Positions 24,051 through 31,535 of a DNA stretch of 64,000 nt are shown here, piece by piece (the stretch's first letter is position 1; every line of letters begins with the position of its first letter). Source of the DNA: Candidatus Neomarinimicrobiota bacterium (GTDB taxonomy: Bacteria > Fidelibacterota > JAANXI01); NCBI GenBank assembly GCA_021734025.1, contig JAIPJS010000005.1:66112-130111 (forward strand), in the 5' to 3' direction. The position numbers and the translations under genes were made by a program. The notes beneath the pieces were generated by a model. It ran no database searches, was not told the DNA's origin, and saw only the letters and a program-made list of their open reading frames with translations.

Positions 24051-24133
24051 GATGTACTACCTTCTTTTGATTTGAACAGACTAACCGGATTAACTGATTC
24101 CGTCGAGTCTATTACACTGTTTTGTTTTGCGGA

Positions 24134-24601
24134 TTACTGGTTCTCTTGTCCTGAACTGTAGTCGCCTTCTTCTGCTTCTCGTACTTCCTGAACGAATACA
24201 TTGAACTTCAATTTTTTTCCGGCGAGCGGATGGTTGAAATCGATGGTAACCGCATCGCTGCTGACGTTTTTCACTTTCACAACCCGCTCTTCCTGATCCG
24301 GGACCTGGGCGACAAACTCCATCCCGGGTTTAATTTCCTCGTCTTCAGGAAACTTGTTTCTCGGGACTTCCGTCACCGCTTCATCATCGTATTCGCCGTA
24401 GGCATCCTCTGCCTTTAGCGTAACGGTTTTTTCCTCTCCGACTTCCATACCAATCAGTTCTTTTTCCAGTGCGGGTAGAATTTTTCCTTCACCGACAACA
24501 AACTCTAAGGGTCCGCGCTCATCAGATGAGTCGACCTGCTCCCCGTCTGCGGTCTGAACGTTATAATCCAAAGTAACAAAAGTATCATTTCCTATTTGCA
24601 C
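24134..24601 (-). CDS. FKBP-type peptidyl-prolyl isomerase, SlyD-like
   Basis: A 155-residue cytosolic prolyl isomerase/chaperone. The FKBP core is seen in FVTLDYNVQTADGEQVDSS, GPLEFVVGEGKILPALEKEL and GMEVGEEKTVTL. The insert-in-flap domain (EDAYGEYDDEAVTEVPRNKFP) is the SlyD chaperone flap. IDFNHPLAGKKLKFNV closes the domain. The tail is short and acidic and lacks the histidine-rich metal-binding end of E. coli SlyD. The start is GTG at 24601 with GGAGG nearby. It sits beside other protein-quality genes. Confidence 0.9.
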   Translation of the reverse strand: MQIGNDTFVTLDYNVQTADGEQVDSSDERGPLEFVVGEGKILPALEKELIGMEVGEEKTVTLKAEDAYGEYDDEAVTEVPRNKFPEDEEIKPGMEFVAQVPDQEERVVKVKNVSSDAVTIDFNHPLAGKKLKFNVFVQEVREAEEGDYSSGQENQ

Positions 24602-24676
24602 GTGAGCCTCCGTGGGCTATTTTCACAATTTGCTATTATCTGACTTAATATAATTCTCTTAAAAAAGACCAATGAG

Positions 24677-24701
24677 ACCGATCGTTCGGTACTATACCGA
24701 A
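24677..24701. promoter_or_regulatory. Operator-like inverted repeat upstream of the SlyD-like gene
   Basis: Three alternating half-sites, ACCGA-TCGT-TCGGT-ACTAT-ACCGAA, form two overlapping inverted repeats. The second (24685-24701) is perfect over 17 bp. A further repeat, TTGAC-N8-GTCAA (24818-24835), lies in the same 24602-24920 gap, which contains no gene. They probably bind a dimeric regulator that I cannot identify. Confidence 0.4.
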
Positions 24702-24920
24702 ATATCCCGGCCCATCAGATTTTTACAGGAATATAACTAGCTTATGTACAACCGTAATCGAATTTGTTTTCGTTCTATTTGAAAAACACGTCCCCTATGC
24801 CCGAAAAAAGTACCTATTTGACGAAATAGTGTCAAGATATTAAATGCGAACGTTCCATTATTTATTTCAATTTATCTGTACAGAGAAGAGAAGCACCCTC
24901 TTCCAAGAGGATCAACTTGA

Positions 24921-25607
24921 TTACTCCGGCCGCTGACGAAACGACCGATCTACTCTGATCGGGAGCGGTGTAAATGGCACAGGCGGTAGCAGGTGAACCT
25001 GGAGTGAATCCTTAATTATCTGTTTTGCCCATTGATCCCGAACCTGCGGATGCCCCTGGATGGTAACATATACCGTAAAACGGTCTGAGAGGCTGTACCG
25101 GGCGACCATCTGTTTCATCCAATGATAATCTTTGCTGGTATCGAGCGTAAAGAGGATTTCTCCCTCTTCACTGAGATAATTCAGGTTGGGCCAGTAGTTG
25201 ACATCCGGATCGCCCCGGCTTGGCATAATCGGCGTCAGAACGACATTTGTCCGGGGATCCACCAGGGAGATATCTGTGGCATTGTTGGTGTGCACAATCA
25301 CCCGGTTATCAAAATCGCCAAGCAAATAGGTTATAAAGTGGTGAATGTGCGTCTGACTCAGGGGATCATCAACCGATACAATTTGTCCTTGTGCATCGAA
25401 GGACACAGCGTGTATCTGAACCGTATGTAATTGACGTAACGGGCGGGTCAGCAGATGAACCAATGCCTGAAATGATATGGACGTATAGGTCTCATCCTCT
25501 TCAGGGAAAACGCGTTCGCTGGCAAGCTGTATCTGTATTGACGGCCGCCCGGCCTGCGCACATCCCCACGCAAGACTCCGCCAGATTCCGGCAATTTTAA
25601 ACTGCAC
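24921..25607 (-). CDS. QueE-like radical SAM fold protein lacking the Fe-S cysteines
   Basis: A 228-residue protein whose parts line up with 7-carboxy-7-deazaguanine synthase. The start GIWRSLAWGCAQAGRPSIQI resembles IFYSLQGEGxxAGRPSxF, and the end (LNYLSEEGEILFTLDTSKDY, WAKQIIKDSLQVHLLPP) resembles the closing strands and helix of QueE. Where the enzyme has its C-X3-C-X2-C cluster motif directly after the first strand, this protein has LASERVFPEEDETY and no cysteine. The only cysteine is in WGCAQ. It therefore cannot bind the usual radical SAM cluster. It may be a regulatory or structural paralogue, or could have lost function. GTG start. Assignment rests on my reading of patterns. Confidence 0.5.
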   Translation of the reverse strand: MQFKIAGIWRSLAWGCAQAGRPSIQIQLASERVFPEEDETYTSISFQALVHLLTRPLRQLHTVQIHAVSFDAQGQIVSVDDPLSQTHIHHFITYLLGDFDNRVIVHTNNATDISLVDPRTNVVLTPIMPSRGDPDVNYWPNLNYLSEEGEILFTLDTSKDYHWMKQMVARYSLSDRFTVYVTIQGHPQVRDQWAKQIIKDSLQVHLLPPVPFTPLPIRVDRSFRQRPE

Positions 25608-25691
25608 TGTTCTGATTTCTCCCCTTTGAAAAATCGATATCTGTCAGAACAAGATTATTACTTTCCGCCAGAAGAAGCAAGGATCACTGCA

Positions 25692-26123
25692 TTAGAACGG
25701 CAGATCATCCATTTCATCTTCTTCCGGTTCAGGCTGCGGCGCGCTGGATTCGCTGGACGTCTGGCTGCCAGTATCTCCTCCGCGTCCACCCAGCATGGTC
25801 AGCGTGTCCACCACAACTTCCGTTGTATACCGCTTTACGCCGTTTTTGTCTTCCCAGTCCCGGGTTTGTAGCCGGCCTTCAATATAGAGTAACGACCCCT
25901 TATCCACATACTGTTCGCACAACTCGGCCGTTTTCCGCCATGCCACGATTCGGTGCCATTCCGTGCGATCCTGGCGATTCCCGTTATTGTCGGTCCAGGT
26001 TTCGTTTGTCGCCATTGTGAAATTGGCGACAGCCGCCCCGGAATTTGTATACCGGACCTCCGGCTTTCCACCGACATTTCCGACTAAAATAACCCTGTTG
26101 GCACTACCACGTGCGTATGCCAT
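25692..26123 (-). CDS. ssb: Single-stranded DNA-binding protein
   Basis: A 143-residue SSB. The OB-fold runs from ANRVILVGNVGGKPEVRYT through FTMATNETW and WHRIVAW to GKGSLLYIEG-type strands (here DKGSLLYIEGRLQTR). The linker is rich in serine, glutamate and proline. The protein ends EEDEMDDLPF, the acidic tip that recruits replication and repair partners. It has good ribosome-site sequence (GGAGGAGAA) before ATG 26123. The neighbouring block of replication genes suits it. Confidence 0.96.
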   Translation of the reverse strand: MAYARGSANRVILVGNVGGKPEVRYTNSGAAVANFTMATNETWTDNNGNRQDRTEWHRIVAWRKTAELCEQYVDKGSLLYIEGRLQTRDWEDKNGVKRYTTEVVVDTLTMLGGRGGDTGSQTSSESSAPQPEPEEDEMDDLPF

Positions 26124-26248
26124 TTTCTCCTCCTTTGCTCACTATTGAATATCAGTTAAACTCTGAACGACCTGGTGTCGACAAAAAAACGAACAAACTT
26201 CGTACAAATAAATTCTATCCAATTGCTTTATAATATGCAAGTGCTTTC

Positions 26249-27013
26249 CTAAAAAAATTTTCCTGCCCCCCGTACCAACAACTGATGGAGACACTCCGCA
26301 TCATCTGACGAGATATCACGGTCCTTTTCGTCCGAAGAAACCAGAACAGCGCCAATTTCCATACCAGTGTGCTTTGCTCCGATTGATTCAGGTACTAATT
26401 CACTGGTCAGATAGCACTGCCCGACTTCCCCGATCGCCTGGCGTTCCGACGGCGACATATCGGCGATATCATCTACGGCGACCAATACCCCGTCGATTAT
26501 TTCCTTCCCGGTGAGAAACCGTAATTCGTCTCGTATTTTTCCGGCGAAATCAGCCGGGTAGACATCCGTCATGTCCGGAAACCTGGTGCCAAACCTATCT
26601 GCATTGGGGCCAATCAGCGGATTATCTCCCAGCAAATTAATATGATCCCGGACGATCACAAACGCGCTTTCGCTCTCCCGGAAAGAAACGGCAGTCCCAA
26701 TCATTAGTAACCGGTTAATTCCGCACAGCCGGGCTACGCGAACCGGAGTAATCCTATCCTGCAAAGAGTCTGTGTCAACCACCCCCGCAAACAAAATTTG
26801 TTTTGTGTTTGTCTCCGCGAAATAAAAGCCCCCACCCACCAAAAGCTCCATTCCAGGGATATCTGAATAGGAAATTTTCTTAATATCGTCGAATTTGCGT
26901 ATAGCCGGGAGGACCCGAGGGGTGAGAAGAATTACAGTCGATACTGTGTTAACCGGAAGACCAGCTTCTTTCAGTATATCTGTGTTTGGAAGTGTATTGC
27001 TAAGAGTTGCCAC
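26249..27013 (-). CDS. Purine-nucleoside-phosphorylase-like protein without catalytic motifs
   Basis: A 254-residue protein that keeps one unmistakable PNP block (FVIVRDHINLLGDNPLIGPN, then DRFGTRFPDMTDVY) and ISYSDIPG. Other family motifs are gone. The phosphate loop GSGLG is replaced by TPRVL, GRFHYYEGY by AGVVDTDSL, NAAGG by IGTAV, and the late GPxYETPAE segment by DDIADMSPSE. These hold the phosphate, base and ribose contacts, so catalysis looks unlikely. It starts at GTG eight bases after divIVA and is transcribed with it. It may act as a partner or regulator; a divergent active enzyme cannot be excluded. Confidence 0.6.
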   Translation of the reverse strand: MATLSNTLPNTDILKEAGLPVNTVSTVILLTPRVLPAIRKFDDIKKISYSDIPGMELLVGGGFYFAETNTKQILFAGVVDTDSLQDRITPVRVARLCGINRLLMIGTAVSFRESESAFVIVRDHINLLGDNPLIGPNADRFGTRFPDMTDVYPADFAGKIRDELRFLTGKEIIDGVLVAVDDIADMSPSERQAIGEVGQCYLTSELVPESIGAKHTGMEIGAVLVSSDEKDRDISSDDAECLHQLLVRGAGKFF

Positions 27014-27021
27014 CGGAGAAA

Positions 27022-27651
27022 TTACGGTCTGCCTTCATCATCTATAGTGATATCGACTTCGTCGTCGTCCAAATCCTCAATATCTTCCTCATCAATATCC
27101 TTGTATAATTCTTCGTCCAGTTCGCGCATTTCCTTTTTCATATTCTCTGCGTCAAATTCCTCGTCGTCCTCAATCTCATCAAAGTCCATTTCGTCGATAT
27201 CTTCCACCTCATCCATGGCTTCCAACAGTTCCAACTCGGAACGGAGCAGGTTTTTGATTTTTACAATAAACGTATCCCGCTGAATTTTCAACCGTGTGAT
27301 TTCCTGCTGAATTTTACTGGCTTCCTTCCGGGCCTGCTCCACTATACGGTCCGCGCGGGCCTCAGCATCCGCGATAATCAGCTTGGACTCCTTCTTGGTA
27401 TTGGCCAGTGATTTGTCGGACGTCTCCTTCGCAACGATGAGGGCATTCTGCATGGATTTTTCGATCTGGCGGTACTCATTCAGCTGTTCATCGTATTGCT
27501 GAACCTTTTGCTCCAGCGAGATCTTTTCCCGGTTCAGCGCCTCCATTTCATCCGCCATCATCTCCAAAAAGTATCGAACTTCATCCGGATCGTACCCGCG
27601 AAACGTCTTTTTAAATTCGTATTTCCGTATCTCTATCGGCGTAATTTTCAC
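27022..27651 (-). CDS. DivIVA-domain coiled-coil protein
   Basis: A 209-residue protein starting MKITPIEIRKYEFKKTFRGYDPDEVRYFLE, the membrane-curvature/pole-binding DivIVA N-terminal domain. A coiled coil runs from about residue 35 to 140, and a very acidic C-terminal tail follows (DIDEMDFDEIEDDEEFD and beyond). DivIVA-like scaffolds recruit division or pole proteins. In Gram-negative bacteria the role is less clear, but the linkage with yggT and yggS, as in the Firmicutes ylm division cluster, supports a function in envelope growth or division. Tight spacing (13 bases to yggT) indicates one operon. Confidence 0.9.
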   Translation of the reverse strand: MKITPIEIRKYEFKKTFRGYDPDEVRYFLEMMADEMEALNREKISLEQKVQQYDEQLNEYRQIEKSMQNALIVAKETSDKSLANTKKESKLIIADAEARADRIVEQARKEASKIQQEITRLKIQRDTFIVKIKNLLRSELELLEAMDEVEDIDEMDFDEIEDDEEFDAENMKKEMRELDEELYKDIDEEDIEDLDDDEVDITIDDEGRP

Positions 27652-27664
27652 AGCAGCTTCCCCC

Positions 27665-27982
27665 TCAGGGCGTTAATGTTTGTCCTAAATCAAAAAGCGA
27701 TTCAATTAAAAAGATGTCAATGAAGTAGAGCGCCAGAAAGGCAACAATGGGTGTAAAATCAAATCCCAGGGATTGGCTTTGTTGGCGGAGCTGCGGGATA
27801 TATCGATGAAACAAGTTTAGTAGCGGATCGGTGACATTTTCCAACAGGATCACAAGTTGGTTGCTCCGGTTTACCGGCACCCAGGAAAGCACCACACGGA
27901 TGATCAGAAGCCAATAATATACCGTCACTACAATCTGCAAAATTGTCGCCACCGCCGTCACCAAATTTCCGATTAGAAACAT
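27665..27982 (-). CDS. yggT: YggT-family inner-membrane protein
   Basis: A 105-residue protein with two membrane segments (about 5-27 and 75-95) separated by the conserved loop VVLSWVPVNRSNQLVILLENVTDPLLNLFHRYIPQ, which matches the YGGT domain (SWxP...ITEPxLxPxRRxxP). The family works at the membrane near the division machinery, but its biochemical role is not fixed. ATG 27982 overlaps the TGA of yggS, so translation is coupled. Confidence 0.9.
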   Translation of the reverse strand: MFLIGNLVTAVATILQIVVTVYYWLLIIRVVLSWVPVNRSNQLVILLENVTDPLLNLFHRYIPQLRQQSQSLGFDFTPIVAFLALYFIDIFLIESLFDLGQTLTP

Positions 27983-28695
27983 CAGCGACTTAACCTTTCT
28001 CCAAAGATAGCGCGCCCGATCCGCACGTGCGTCGCGCCCTCCTGGATAGCAATTTCGTAGTCGTTAGTCATGCCCATCGAGAGGGCTCCAAATTCAATAG
28101 ATCCGTAATTCGTCGTATCGGTCTTCTCTGCAAGCTCCCGGAGCGCACTAAAGGATTTCCGAAGCCGGGATTCCTCCTCCGTGAGCGGCGCCATAGTCAT
28201 GAGACCGTTCACCCGGAGTCGCGGACATTCCTCCTCAATTAAATCCATTAGCGGAGCCAGTCGATCCGGATCAATGCCGTATTTGCTCTCTTCGCCGGAG
28301 GTGTTCACCTGAATGAACGCTGTAAAATCGCTAATTTCCTCTTTGGCAAGTTGCTTTTGCAATCGCCGTGCGAGTCTCTTGCTGTCCAAGCTGTGCAGCT
28401 GCTGGAACATCCGGATCGCATTTTTGGCCTTATTCCGCTGTAAATGCCCGATCATATGCCACTTGATATCGTACTCTGATAGCTGCGGTTTTTTTTCTTC
28501 CGCCTCCTGTATCCGGCTCTCACCAAAATGCCGGATACCCGCCTCAATCACTGGAAAAAAATCTTCGGCCGGGTGTGTTTTCCCCACGGCAACCACAGTG
28601 ATGTCATCTCTGGTGCGACCGGATTGACTGGCGGCCTGGTCTATCCGGTCAAAAACTTCTTTGATCCGATTTCCTGTAGCGGTTGTGTCATTCAT
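27982..28695 (-). CDS. yggS: PLP homeostasis protein YggS/PLPBP
   Basis: A 237-residue single-domain PLP-binding protein with the alanine-racemase-like barrel. Lysine 39 in VVAVGKTHP holds PLP. Other conserved parts are IRHFGESRIQEAEEK, KWHMIGHLQRNKAK, INT-type strand IQVNTSGEESKYG, and the phosphate-binding end FGALSMGMTNDYEIAIQEGATHVRIGRAIFG. It is not an enzyme but controls free PLP and amino-acid pools. It heads the yggS-yggT-divIVA-PNP-like operon. Confidence 0.95.
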   Translation of the reverse strand: MNDTTATGNRIKEVFDRIDQAASQSGRTRDDITVVAVGKTHPAEDFFPVIEAGIRHFGESRIQEAEEKKPQLSEYDIKWHMIGHLQRNKAKNAIRMFQQLHSLDSKRLARRLQKQLAKEEISDFTAFIQVNTSGEESKYGIDPDRLAPLMDLIEEECPRLRVNGLMTMAPLTEEESRLRKSFSALRELAEKTDTTNYGSIEFGALSMGMTNDYEIAIQEGATHVRIGRAIFGERLSR

Positions 28696-28751
28696 GAGAT
28701 GGCAAAATATCCGGTTCCGGTATTTGATGCAAGAGAAAAGCGGGCATCTGA

Positions 28752-31346
28752 TTACCGTATCAGCGTCAATTTCCGGATTTGCGGCATTTCCCTTCCAACG
28801 GACAACCGCAGAAAATAGATCCCGGATCCGACCGGATGTCCATAGGCATCACGACCGTTCCACTGCACGGTGTAGCTGCCGGATTCCTCCCGGGAATTAA
28901 CGAGTGTTCGGATTGTTCTCCCGCGAAGATCGTAGACGGCCAAGTGCACGGGTGCCGGATTACTTATCCGGTACGGAATCGTCGTCACTGGATTGAACGG
29001 ATTGGGATAGTTCGGCAGTAGCTCGGTCGCCCCAGGTAAGGCATTCCGGTCGGAGCCCACGGCGAGAATCGTCTGGCTCTGCACCTTGACATCATCGACA
29101 TACCAACCCTCTTTTGTAACATAGGCGTCTGAACCGAATCGGAACCGAATGATGATTTCTCCGAAATAATCATCGAGCGGAACCCGAACCTGTTCCCAAC
29201 CGGTAAATCCGGAAAAGACCGGCGTTTCGGCGTCAAACGGCGAGTCGGGATTATCGATAATTTGATACGGATATCCTCCTATCGGGGTTACGGCTTCCCA
29301 GGTACGCCCACTGTCCGCGGTTATTTCCACCCGGCCGCCGTCCCAGGCATACCCGGGAGCCGAAGAATCGTCTTCGGCATCCAGATATTGCTTAAATACC
29401 AACTCGTAATCGATGGAATCCTCTAAATACAAGACAGGCGTTTGTAACGCGGCATCGGAATTATCGCTGTAGAGATTCCGGGCGGGATCACCCACTTTCC
29501 AGCTGTATTTTCCGCTGGTCGTAGCATTTCGAACAGAACTGAGATGCCACTCGTCATTAAATTCTTTTGTTACGGGAAAATGAGACCAGATAAGGTGTCC
29601 GGTCTCCATGTCGGCATCAAAGCCGTATCCCTGATCTATAATAAAATCCATGGAATCGGAAAAGGTAAAACTATTCCGGCCAGTCGCGTGGAAATACACT
29701 CTGGAAATACCCCATTCGGCGGCATCCGGATTGACCTGCACAATGAAACTCGTATCATCCCGGACCTCGGTATCTGCTTGCAGCGTGCCAACATTAATGG
29801 AATCTCTGAGGATTGTCAGATCCGGGTGGTTACTTGAAATGAAGATTGACGCATTTTCTAGCTTCGTCCCTTCATTTTTTATCGCCACGCCGATGGTATC
29901 GATCTCTCCGCTATTCAGTGCGCCGTTTCCGTTTGAGCCCCTGTCGTAAATTCGGAAACCCTCAAAGGTAAGCAGCGGCCGCGATATGGTCACTTCTGCG
30001 TCGAACGTAATATCTGAATTTATCTCTGCGATATTCGCGACCCGAACGAAGGTATCCTCTCCGGAATAACTCTTACTGTTGGGTATCGTGTTATAACTAA
30101 ATTCCATATTGGAGGATGTACCGGGATATGGATCTCCGGCATCGGAGGCGTTATTATTTTCCAGATCATACTGTCCGTCAGCCTGCTCCAGCGCCACTTT
30201 TTTATGCCAGGCGTACCCGTTGTTTGAGATAGATTCATCAATGTGCCAGATTAGAAGTCCTTCTTCGGGTAGTGATTCATCAAACCCCCTCTGCTGCCGG
30301 TTTTCGAGCAAGAAATATTCGTTTTCCATCTTGCCTTCCGTCCAGAGTCTGTACGCTTTCGGCGTTGATTCGGCCGGCGGCAGCTCTAACCCGTTTGAAT
30401 CTGCCGATAACACCGTTGGCGTTATCCAGCCCAACTCTTTTTTACACCAAGCGTCGAAATGGACCGGCCGCTTACCCCCACCACCCCACGATCCGCCAGC
30501 CATCATGGACCAAAAGCCAATACCGGCTGAATTCCCGTCCGAATCATCAGTATCATACAGATCGGGCAAGCCGAGAATGTGACCGAATTCGTGTCCGAAG
30601 ACACCCATTCGGACGAGACTGGTATCATGGAGTTCCGGCTCCATGGAATAATCTCGGATTTCAACCTCATCATAGGTGACCGGTTCAATTGACCATTTAT
30701 GCGAATGAATATCTTGATCGCTGCCGCTGGTTTCCCGGCCGTCACCGGCATGGACGATAAACAAAGCGTCTACGATTCCATCCCTGTTGTTATCGTACTG
30801 GGTAAAATCTACAAGGGAATCCGCCGCCGCGATGGCGTCCTCTGTTAACTTCTGAGCGTTGTTGGGATATGAGCCAAAACCGTATTGGTCATCCACATAA
30901 TAAGAGTAGTTCTCCGGCATTCGCAGCCAGGGTGTTATCGTTCCGGTAATCCCGATTTCTCCGTAAGAATTCTCCAAATACCAGTCGTTCATACTCCCCG
31001 TGGAATACTCGTTTTCGGAAAATAGCAAGGTGTCAAATTCAGCAGGCGTGCTGGCTGAATCAGCCTGATGATCAGCGAAATCCACGAGAATTACTAGTGC
31101 GTTTAAATAATCGGCCTGTGCCGCTTTACCAAACCCCGACTTTCGCAAATTACTCAGATCCGGAGCATACTTTGACGGTGTATCAATCCCGCGATTATAG
31201 TGTGCGTTTCTCTGATTTTGATACTGCTTTAACAACCCCTGTTTCCGCCATTGTTCCTTCACTTCGGGAGTCGGTTCTATGCCGATGAGCTGACCCGTGG
31301 TCAGGAGACAGGCAATTAGAACCGTAAACATATATTTTTTTCGCAT
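28752..31346 (-). CDS. Secreted M6-family zinc metalloprotease with sorting domain
   Basis: An 864-residue exported protease. After the signal peptide (MRKKYMFTVLIACLLTTGQL) comes the immune-inhibitor-A-type catalytic domain with the zinc motif FGHEFGHILGLPDLYD. GFWSMMAGGSWGGGGKRP follows, as expected for M6 peptidases. Residues 440-770 are beta-sandwich modules with DSGRTWEAV and VDDVKVQS-type sequences (jelly-roll, carbohydrate-like). The C terminus LLPNYPNPFNPVTTIPYRI...GSGIYFLRL is the same FlgD-like/type IX sorting domain as in the protein at 0.5-3.3 kb, so both likely use one secretion route. AAGGAG precedes the ATG. Confidence 0.93.
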   Translation of the reverse strand: MRKKYMFTVLIACLLTTGQLIGIEPTPEVKEQWRKQGLLKQYQNQRNAHYNRGIDTPSKYAPDLSNLRKSGFGKAAQADYLNALVILVDFADHQADSASTPAEFDTLLFSENEYSTGSMNDWYLENSYGEIGITGTITPWLRMPENYSYYVDDQYGFGSYPNNAQKLTEDAIAAADSLVDFTQYDNNRDGIVDALFIVHAGDGRETSGSDQDIHSHKWSIEPVTYDEVEIRDYSMEPELHDTSLVRMGVFGHEFGHILGLPDLYDTDDSDGNSAGIGFWSMMAGGSWGGGGKRPVHFDAWCKKELGWITPTVLSADSNGLELPPAESTPKAYRLWTEGKMENEYFLLENRQQRGFDESLPEEGLLIWHIDESISNNGYAWHKKVALEQADGQYDLENNNASDAGDPYPGTSSNMEFSYNTIPNSKSYSGEDTFVRVANIAEINSDITFDAEVTISRPLLTFEGFRIYDRGSNGNGALNSGEIDTIGVAIKNEGTKLENASIFISSNHPDLTILRDSINVGTLQADTEVRDDTSFIVQVNPDAAEWGISRVYFHATGRNSFTFSDSMDFIIDQGYGFDADMETGHLIWSHFPVTKEFNDEWHLSSVRNATTSGKYSWKVGDPARNLYSDNSDAALQTPVLYLEDSIDYELVFKQYLDAEDDSSAPGYAWDGGRVEITADSGRTWEAVTPIGGYPYQIIDNPDSPFDAETPVFSGFTGWEQVRVPLDDYFGEIIIRFRFGSDAYVTKEGWYVDDVKVQSQTILAVGSDRNALPGATELLPNYPNPFNPVTTIPYRISNPAPVHLAVYDLRGRTIRTLVNSREESGSYTVQWNGRDAYGHPVGSGIYFLRLSVGREMPQIRKLTLIR

Positions 31347-31535
31347 TACTTTCTCCTTAAAAGGACTATCAATTTGGAAAGATACTACTTCGGGCTGGAA
31401 GTACCATGAAATAGGTCACACCAATAATTGGGAAATACGGATATAGGTCAGTACAACCAAACACTCAATAGTAAATCTAATCCGGGCACAGAGATCAACG
31501 TATCTCTGAGAGACCGTCACCGCCGGTTTCGTCTT

